Shown here: one piece after another, positions 56,115-64,000 of the stretch | Layout of the letters: the number at the start of each line of letters is the position of its first letter | Numbering within the stretch: position 1 is the first letter of the stretch | DNA from: Carex sylvatica | Taxonomy: Eukaryota; Streptophyta; Magnoliopsida; Poales; Cyperaceae | NCBI GenBank assembly: GCA_964058845.1 | Contig: CAXKVR010000038.1 | Span: 124,001-188,000 of the forward strand | DNA length: 64,000 nucleotides | Direction: 5' to 3' | The notes under the pieces: model-generated | Databases searched by the model: none | What the model was told of the DNA's origin: nothing | Seen by the model: the letters and a program-made list of their open reading frames with translations, nothing else | Position numbers and translations under genes: made by a program

Positions 56115-59100
56115 CTATTCAAAATAATAAATGTAAATTACTTGACATATTAAAAAAAATATGTAACCTTATTATTTCACCTATTCAAAATAATTCTAAC
56201 ATACATTGAAAATTAAAAAACAGAAATTAAAAAACAGAAATTAAAAACAGAAATAAAAAAACAGAAATTAAAAAACAGAAAATAAAAAACAGAAATTAAA
56301 CTAACCTATTTTAAAAGATCTATGAAAAATAAATCTAACCTATTCAAAATAAATATAATCACTTGACATATTCAAATCTATAAAACTAACCTATTTTAAA
56401 AAACAGAAAATTAAAAACAGAAATTAAAAAACAGAAATTAAAAAACAGAAATTAAAAACAGAAATAAAAAAACAGAAATTAAACTAACCTATTTTAAAAG
56501 ATCTATGAAAAATAAATCTAACCTATTCAAAATAAATATAATCACTTCACATATTCAAATCTATAAAACTAACATATTTTAAAAAACAGAAAATTAAAAA
56601 CAGAAATTAAAAAACAGAAAATAAAAAACAGAAATTAAACTAACCTATTTTAAAAGATCTATGAAAAATAAATCCGAATTTTGAAAAATAAATCTAACCT
56701 ATTCAAAATAAATATAATCACTTCACATATTCAAATCTATAAAACTAACCTATTTTAAAAAACAGAAAATTAAAAACAGAAATTAAAAAACAGAAATTAA
56801 AAAAAAGAAATTAAAAACAGAAATTAAAAAACAGAAAATAAAAAACAGAAATTAAACTAACATATTTTAAAAGACCTATGAAAAATAAATCCGAATTTTG
56901 AAAAATAAATCTAGCCTATTCAAAATAAATATAATCACTTCACATATTCAAATCTATAAAACTAACCTATTTTAAAAAACAGAAAATTAAAAACAGAAAT
57001 TAAAAAACAGAAATTAAAAAACAGAAATTAAAAACAGAAATTAAAAAACAGAAATTAAAAAACAGAAAATAAAAAACAGAAATTAAACTAACCTATTTTA
57101 AAAGATCTATGAAAAATAAATCTAACCTATTCAAAATAAATATAATCACTTCACATATTCAAATCTATAAAACTAACCTATTTTAAAAAACAGAAAATTA
57201 AAAACAGAAATTAAAAAACAGAAATTAAAAACAGAAATAATAAAACAGAAATTAAAAAACAGAAATTAAAAAACAGAAAATAAAAAACAGAAATTAAACT
57301 AACCTATTTTAAAAGATCTATGAAAAATAAATCCGAATTTTGAAAAATAAATCTAACCTATTCAAAATAAATATAATCACTTCACATATTCAAATCTATA
57401 AAACTAACCTATTTTAAAAAAACAGAAAATTAAAAACAGAAATTAAAAAACAGAAATTAAAAAAAAGAAATTAAAAAAAGAAATTAAAAAACAGAAAATA
57501 AAAAACAGAAAATAAACTAACCTATTTTAAAAGACCTATGAAAAATAAATCCGAATTTTGAAAAATAAATCTAACCTATTCAAAATAAATATAATCACTT
57601 CACATATTCAAATCTATAAAACTAACCTATTTTAAAAAACAGAAAATTAAAAACAGAAATTAAAAAACAGAAATTAAAAAACAGAAATTAAAAAAAGAAA
57701 TTAAAAAACAGAAAATAAAAAACAGAAAATAAAAAACAGAAATTAAACTAACCTATTTTAAAAGACCTATGAAAAATAAATCCGAATTTTGAAAAATAAA
57801 TCTAACCTATTCAAAATAAATATAATCACTTCACATATTCAAATCTATAAAACTAACCTATTTTAAAAAACAGAAAATTAAAAACAGAAATTAAAAAACA
57901 GAAATTAAAAAACAGAAATTAAAAACAGAAATAAAAAAACAGAAATTAAAAAACAGAAATTAAAAAACAGAAAATAAAAAACAGAAATTAAACTAACCTA
58001 TTTAAAAATATCTATGAAAAATAAATCCGAATTTTGAAAAATAAATCTAACCTATTCAAAATAAATATAATCACTTCACATATTCAAATCTATAAAACTA
58101 ACCTATTTTAAAAAATAGAAAATTAAAAACAGAAATTAAAAAACAGAAATTAAAAAACAGAAAATAAAAAACAGAAATTAAACTAACCTATTTTAAAAGA
58201 TCTATGAAAAATAAATCCGAATTTTGAAAAATAAATCTAACCTATTCAAAATAAATATAATCACTTCACATATTCAAATCTATAAAACTAACCTATTTTA
58301 AAAAACAGAAAATTAAAAACAGAAATTAAAAAACAGAAATTAAAAACAGAAATTAAAAAACAGAAAATAAAAAACAGAAATTAAACTAACCTATTTTAAA
58401 AGACCTATGAAAAATAAATCCGAATTTTGAAAAATAAATCTAACCTATTCAAAACAAATATAATCACTCCACATATTCAAATCTATAAAACTAACCTATT
58501 TTAAAAAACAGAAAATTAAAAAACAGAAATAAAAAAACAGAAAATAAAAAACAGAAATTAAACTAACCTATTTTAAAAGATCTATGAAAAATAAATCCGA
58601 ATTTTGAAAAATAAATCTAACCTATTCAAAATAAATATAATCACTTCACATATTCAAATCTATAAAACTAACCTATTTTAAAAAACAGAAAATTAAAAAC
58701 AGAAATTAAAAAACAGAAATTAAAAAAAAGAAATTAAAAAAAGAAATTAAAAAACAGAAAATAAAAAACAGAAAATAAAAAACAGAAATTAAACTAACCT
58801 ATTTTAAAAGACCTATGAAAAATAAATCCGAATTTTGAAAAATAAATCTAACCTATTCAAAATAAATATAATCACTTCACATATTCAAATCTATAAAACT
58901 AACATATTTTAAAAAACAGAAAATAAAAAACAGAAATTAAACTAACCTATTTTAAAATATCTATGAAAAATAAATCCGAATTTTGAAAAATAAATCTAAC
59001 CTATTCAAAATAAATATAATCACTTCACATATTCAAATCTATAAAACTAACCTATTTTAAAAAACAGAAAATTAAAAACAGAAATTAAAAAACAGAAATT

Positions 59101-60472
59101 AAAAACAGAAAATAAAAAACAGAAAATAAAAAACAGAAATTAAACTAACCTATTTTAAAAGACCTATGAAAAATAAATCCGAATTTTGAAAAATAAATCT
59201 AACCTATTCAAAATAAATATAATCACTTCACATATTCAAATCTATAAAACTAACCTATTTTAAAAAACAGAAAATTAAAAACAGAAATTAAAAAACAGAA
59301 ATTAAAAAAAAGAAATTAAAAACAGAAATTAAAAAACAGAAAATAAAAAACAGAAATTAAACTAACCTATTTTAAAAGATCTATGAAAAATAAATCCGAA
59401 TTTTGAAAAATAAATCTAACCTATTCAAAATAAATATAATCACTTCACATATTCAAATCTATAAAACTAACCTATTTTAAAAAATAGAAAATTAAAAACA
59501 GAAATTAAAAAACAGAAATTAAAAACAGAAATAAAAAAACAGAAATAAAAAAACAGAAAATAAAAAACAGAAATTAAACTAACCTATTTTAAAAGATCTA
59601 TGAAAAATAAATCCGAATTTTGAAAAATAAATCTAACCTATTCAAAATAAATATAATCACTTCACATATTCAAATCTATAAAACTAACATATTTTAAAAA
59701 ACAGAAAATAAAAAACAGAAAATAAAAAACAGAAATTAAACTAACCTATTTTAAAAGACCTATTAAAAATAAATCCGAATTTTGAAAAATAAATCTAACC
59801 TATTCAAAACAAATATAATCACTCCACATATTCAAATCTATAAAACTAACCTATTTTAAAAAACAGAAAATTAAAAAACAGAAATAAAAAAACAGAAAAT
59901 AAAAAACAGAAAATAAAAAACAGAAATTAAACTAACCTATTTTAAAAGACCTATTAAAAATAAATTCGAATTTTGAAAAATAAATCTAATCTATTCAAAA
60001 CAAATATAATCACTCCACATATTCAAATCTATAAAACTAACCTATTTTAAAAAACCTATTAAAATTAAATCCGAATTTTGAAAAATAAATCTAACCTATT
60101 CAAAACAAATATAATCACTTCACATATTCAAATCTATAAAACTAATCTATTTTAAAAAACAGAAAATTTAAAAACAGAAATTAAAAAACAGAAATTAAAA
60201 AACAGAAATTAAAAAACAGAATTTAAAAAACAGAAATTAAAAAACAGAATTTCAAAAACAGAAATTAAAAACAAATATAATTATTTGACATATTCAAATC
60301 TAACATAAACTAAATAAATCTAACATATTCAATAAATCTAACAAATCTAATTACTTAATAAATTTAACAAACCTAACAAATGACAAATCTAATTACTTAA
60401 TATTCAATAAATCAAGCATAAACTAAATGTACTCTACAAAAATAAATTAATCTAAAATGAAATAAATGTTAC
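56115..60472 (-). other. Probable 5' UTR intron of the hAT transposase, filled by a tandem array
   Basis: On the minus strand a donor AAAG/GTAACATT lies at 60472 and an acceptor TTTTGAATAG ends at 56115, nine bases before the start codon. The 4.36-kb interval is nearly all tandem repeat. The intron call is inference from splice signals and promoter-like sequence upstream; no transcript is known. Confidence 0.6.
56121..60300. repeat. About 20 tandem copies of an A-rich cassette, roughly 160-240 bp each
   Basis: Each unit has a constant part (CTATTCAAAATAAATATAAT, then CACTTCACATATTCAAATC, TATAAAACTAACC, TATTTTAAAA) and a variable number of AAACAGAAATTA sub-repeats. ATAATCACTT/ATAATCACTC marks about 20 units, for example near 56357, 57147, 58259, 59219 and 60115. 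Many units add ATCCGAATTTTGAAAAATAA. Read on the minus strand each unit contains TTTTGAATAGGTTAG, the sequence of the acceptor at 56115. Confidence 0.93.
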
Positions 60473-60682
60473 CTTTAAATCTCGCGAAAAAATTTTGCGA
60501 GAGGTGACGAACTTTGTAATTCCGTTTGCGGATTTGTGTAATGAATTAAATTTACAATTATATTTTTTTTAAACAATAAATTAAAAAATAGTGAATAATT
60601 AAATTGGAGAATTGAGATTGAGAGAATGAGAGATGAGAGAATGAGGGTGTGAATTTTTGGAGAGGAAGATGGGGTATTTAAA
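60473..60682 (-). promoter_or_regulatory. Promoter and 5' UTR exon of the hAT transposase
   Basis: On the minus strand TTTAAATACCCC (TATA box at 60682-60675) is followed by a pyrimidine-rich leader with repeated CTCATTCTCTC, then GCAAAATTTTTTCGCGAG and AAAG/GTAACA, a donor. This is the usual layout of a plant gene start. Confidence 0.55.
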
Positions 60683-60744
60683 GAAAATATTGGGAGGGAA
60701 TAAAATTTGAAAGAAAAAAAAAGAAAAAAAAAGAAAAAAAAAAC

Positions 60745-61178
60745 CACGGCTGAGTTGACCCGGGTGGGTCCGGCCGGTCGGGTTTGATTAGACCGGTCCG
60801 GGCCCAGTTGAACCGGCGGGAATTGAATTAAAAAAAAATTTGAATTCAACGGGTCGGGTCGGGTCAGATCGGGTTCGGGTCGGGTCGGGTCCGGTCCGGG
60901 TCGGGTCGGGTCATGTCGGGTCGGGTCGGGTCGGGTCGGGTCGGGGTCGGATCCGGGTCCGGATCGAGTAGGTCGGGTCGGGTCGGGTCAGGTCGGACTT
61001 AAATCGGACCGGATTTGGTCGGGTTTTGAATCAAATAATCGTACCCTACCCGTTTTTTACCCGTACCCGTGTACCCGTTTACCTGACCCATACCCGGACT
61101 CGGGCACGGGTAATCCGGATAACGGGCACGGGCGGGTATGGATCGGGTCCGCCCCCATCGGGTAATTGCAAACCACTA
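60745..61178. repeat. Right subterminal region: GGGTC repeats and ACCCG motifs
   Basis: GGGTCGGGTCGGGTC repeats run at about 60850-61000, mostly as GGGTC units, followed by ACCCGTACCCG motifs up to the end. The G-rich strand is the + strand in the repeat block. The same motifs lie near the left end. Confidence 0.85.
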
Positions 61179-61186
61179 TAATAATG

Positions 61187-61847
61187 AGTGGGAGCATTAA
61201 TGACGAACAAGACATTGTGTAATTAGAGACTTCTTTATTGCTGTTGATGAAATAAAAAGAATTCTATACAAAATTTGCAGCGCATATCTTCGAGGTAATA
61301 AGTTAATATCAACGCGCGCGTTGCATGCAATCTAATATTGTCCAACAACATAAATGCAGTTCCGAGGAGGGAACATGCGTAACAATTAAAATGAGAAAGA
61401 TACAATCAGACTAAAAAGTTGAGCCGCCTATTCAAAGCTGTGTCATATTTGCAAATGTAGTCTAAAAAATTATTATACTGGATTGTGGTTGATGCCAAAC
61501 GCACCAGAAGTTTCTGTAAAAGTGAGAAGAGGAATTGGCTCCACACCAGAAGTTGCTGGGATGCTATTAGAGTTTATGACATATCTGATATGAGTTAAAA
61601 ATGACAAAACATGTAAAAAATGCCCTGTACGAAGTCAAAATCGCGTTGTTAATTATCTTGAACCCTTTTTAATACCTGAAGGTGAAAGGTTGAATTCAAC
61701 CGCATATTAATGGAACCGTACCCGGTATAGGTAACCAACTTCCCTTCTTTCCCCGACGAGAAATCCGAGAGAAGAGAAACCGTTGAATCTCTCTCTCTCT
61801 CCCTCCCTAACCAAAGAGGCCAAATAGGATAGGCCAAATAAAGAGTA
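61187..61847 (+). promoter_or_regulatory. Upstream region of the RABA4 gene
   Basis: Non-coding. A CT-rich tract (CTCTCTCTCTCTCCCTCCC, about 61790-61808) precedes the start codon and is probably in the 5' UTR. No TATA box is convincing. The hAT right end is only about 670 bp before the start codon, so the hAT lies next to the promoter. Confidence 0.4.
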
Positions 61848-63546
61848 ATGTCGACTATAGACACACAGCAGGGACTAGACTACGTATTCAAGGTGGTTTT
61901 GATCGGCGATTCAGCTGTGGGGAAGTCGCAGCTCTTATCTAGATTCTCGCGAAACGAGTTCAGTCTTGTTGCAAAAGCAACGATCGGTGTCGAGTTTCAA
62001 ACGAGAACTGTCATGATTGATCACAAGATCGTCAAAGCTCAGGTCTGGGATACCGCTGGTCAGGAAAGGTACCCATTCTTTACCGACTTTTGAACAATCC
62101 GTTCATGAATTTTCGTTGGCTGAGTACCCATTAGTTGCATAAAATACCATGAATTCCTCTATTGAAAAGTGATGTCATTTGTTATAATTGTGTGAATTTA
62201 TTAACTAGATCATTTACAAGTCTCAAGATGTCGCCACAGTCGACTATAATTAATTGAATAATTGAAACATTTATTAGGTTTGTAGTTGAGTACATGGGAT
62301 TTGTCCCAGTTGTGATTTGAAATGTTCTTTAGGAGACTAAAAAGAATACTTGATGGAATTTTTGGAGCCCAATTTACATTAATTTATTGGCCAGTTGGTT
62401 ATGTTGGAACTTGGAATAAGTTGGGGATTAATTCAGTATCAATTGTTTTTGTTTGAATCACTAGCATGATTGACACATTGAAAAGGGTACATGTTGGAAG
62501 GATTAGCTTTTTATGTTTGGTGCTCAATACATGGCTTTCAGAACAAAATTACAGCTTTTCTTATTTTATTTTTTTATATAGAGGGATTAATTATGTTATG
62601 AATACCTAGTTGCTTCTACTTCCTTTCTCTCTTTAATGAATTTTTATAATACCATTACTCTCTAGAATAAAGAAAGATGTTATGAATTATATTCAACATT
62701 TTAATTTTAACTTGAATTACATAGTTTTGTGCCTTGTCTTAAAGACTAGCTGGGACTAAGTGGAACTTTGTTCAGACTTCTGTATTTTTACAGAAATGAG
62801 TGGTATAATGGGGAAACTAGAACCAGTATTTAGTGACAAGAAGTTATTAATTTTTTTTTTTCTCTCTGAACTACATCAAGATTGCAATCAGTGTGAGTGA
62901 AGGTTGATGAAAATATGATTCTAGACATTTGCAAACAACAGTGCTTTTAGTCCAGAATAATCTTTTTATTTAATTGCAAAACTCCATCTAAGAACAACTT
63001 ACAACTAGCTCTTTAAGTGATCATTTGCTGTTCCAGCACTGACTGCGATGACCACAACCATGCCCCAACTGACCAGTTTAATAACCATCTCTGATCAGGT
63101 ACCGTGCCGTCACCGGTGCATACTACCGTGGAGCTGTAGGTGCAATGCTGGTTTATGACATAACTAAACAACAATCTTTTGAGCACGCATCTCGATGGCT
63201 ACAAGAAATTCGGTCACATGCTGACAAGAACATAGTCATCATGTTGATTGGCAACAAGTGTGACCTGGGGACGCTACGAGCCGTCCCGACTGAAAATGCA
63301 AAACAATTTGCACAGGATGAGAACTTGTTTTTCATGGAGACGTCAGCCATGGAGTCTACAAATGTGGAGATAGCTTTTCTGATGGTTCTGTCAGAGATTT
63401 ACCGGATTGTAAGTAAGAAATCATTAATGGCGAATGAGGAATTGGAGGCCAGTAACAGTACCCGGCTGCTGAAAGGGACAGACGTTACTGTCCCCGTTGA
63501 CCAGGAGGCGGAAACCCCAGTCAAGAGTACATGTTGTTTGTACTAG
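61848..63546 (+). CDS. RABA4: RABA4-type Rab GTPase, two exons
   Basis: Exon 1 is 61848-62068 and exon 2 is 63099-63546; the join splits the Arg codon of GQER and gives 222 residues. G boxes: GDSAVGKS (20-27), ATIGVEFQT (44-52) with the effector Thr, WDTAGQE (67-73), GNKCD (125-129) and ETSA (154-157). The C-terminus is CCLY with two cysteines (219-220) for geranylgeranyl anchors. [15 protein letters not shown] and [18 protein letters not shown] are as in RABA4 proteins, from memory close to RABA4d. RABA4 marks trans-Golgi vesicles for polar secretion, as in root hairs and pollen tubes. Unusual: LVAKATIG where LDSKATIG is common, and VTGAYYRG for VTSAYYRG. All nucleotide-binding motifs are intact, so it should be functional. 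Confidence 0.95.
62069..63098 (+). other. Intron of the RABA4 gene, 1030 bp
   Basis: It has a GTACCC donor and a CTGATCAG acceptor. It is T-rich and holds no other gene. The place after GQE/R is the usual one in this subfamily. Confidence 0.88.
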
Positions 63547-64000
63547 CATTTTTATTGGTAATGTGTAATTTGGGTTGATCCAGGTCCTTTGTTTACTGTT
63601 TATGATATGTATTTTTTTGTACATTTTGAGAATAAGTTGATGGTAGATTTCAACTTTTGACCTTGGGCTCCGGGTGGATTGATTATGTAGTTAGATTTAT
63701 ACTCTTCTACACGTATACAGATTTTTATTAGTAGGATAAGATTTTGTAAAGGATGGTAGCATTTGGAGTATGGCTTCTTATTTGTTGTATACTACGAGGG
63801 GCTAAATGAATTATGTACATGAAAACTGCAGAGCAATGCCAGATCATATCTTTTTATGTAGCTAATCAGTCTAATACGGGTTATCTCGGAACAGCAGAGC
63901 TGTATGTTAAAAAGAGTTTGGATTGGGCTCGTTCTGCTCAAAATCACAGACCAAGGAATGACTAATTCGGGGAGATCAAGAGATGATCTCGTATCTCGGA
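63547..64000 (+). other. 3' UTR and flank of the RABA4 gene
   Basis: No gene is seen up to the window edge. AATAAG near 63631 is a weak polyadenylation signal candidate. Confidence 0.4.

Larger units (their letters stand above)
43207..61178 (-). mobile_element. Large hAT DNA transposon, 17,972 bp with a nested copia element
   Basis: TAATAATG at 43199-43206 is repeated exactly at 61179-61186, an 8-bp duplication as expected for hAT. The left end is TAGAGGGCTGC and the complement of the right end is TAGTGGTTTGC. Inside are GGGTCGGGT-type subterminal repeats, a transposase gene on the minus strand with hAT dimerisation domain, and a 4.4-kb tandem array. Without the copia at 45024-54333 it is about 8.7 kb. 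The transposase is broken, so this copy is not active by itself. Confidence 0.93.

Noticed and set aside
56121..60300. A CRISPR-like repeat array
   Set aside because: Units vary in length, have no unique spacers between constant repeats, and lie inside a plant hAT element.
60475..60849. A 124-codon minus-strand frame near the hAT right end
   Set aside because: It overlaps the promoter-like and leader sequence of the transposase and the subterminal repeats; the residues are low complexity.

Overview
The window is a gene-poor, transposon-rich stretch of a plant nuclear chromosome, almost certainly a eudicot. It is AT-rich, its genes have introns, and it holds plant-type LTR retrotransposons, L1-like LINEs, hAT elements and hairpin MITEs. 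No bacterial, organellar, rRNA or tRNA gene was seen. Three host genes can be supported, all on the + strand: a WIP-family C2H2 zinc-finger transcription factor (23072-26907, two exons), a SURP plus G-patch splicing protein of the SUGP1 type (30172-34900, eight coding exons plus a 5' UTR exon), and a RABA4-type Rab GTPase (61848-63546, two exons).

Layout. 1-8457 is a decayed Ty1/copia element whose zinc-knuckle codons are split by a 3.4-kb insertion bounded by GACAC. 8.46-20.2 kb is a MITE and repeat field: a hairpin MITE, a probable CACTA-like non-autonomous element with subterminal repeats and several long hairpins, and a series of MITEs that share a core but differ at their ends. 21.7-22.4 kb is a small hAT derivative with an 8-bp target duplication. 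The WIP gene follows with a 3-kb intron, then the SUGP1-like gene.

From 36.7 to 61.2 kb is a nested stack that can be dated by target-site duplications and restored reading frames. LINE A (+) was hit by a MITE (9-bp duplication) and by LINE B (- strand, 12-bp duplication). An 18-kb hAT element with an 8-bp duplication sits in or beside the 3' end of LINE A. A 9.3-kb Ty1/copia element with a 5-bp duplication sits inside the hAT transposase exon. The copia LTRs are nearly identical although its genes are broken. The RABA4 gene starts about 670 bp beyond the hAT element.

The most unusual structure is inside the hAT. About 20 tandem copies of an A-rich cassette fill what looks like the 5' UTR intron of the transposase gene. 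Each cassette repeats the sequence of that intron's own 3' splice acceptor. Other points of interest are the palindromic GGCCCGTA/CCGTAC motifs in the insertion in the first copia element, the MITE series with a shared core and swapped termini, and a possible alternative last exon of the SUGP1-like gene. I found no multi-gene system that I could call a new biological pathway.
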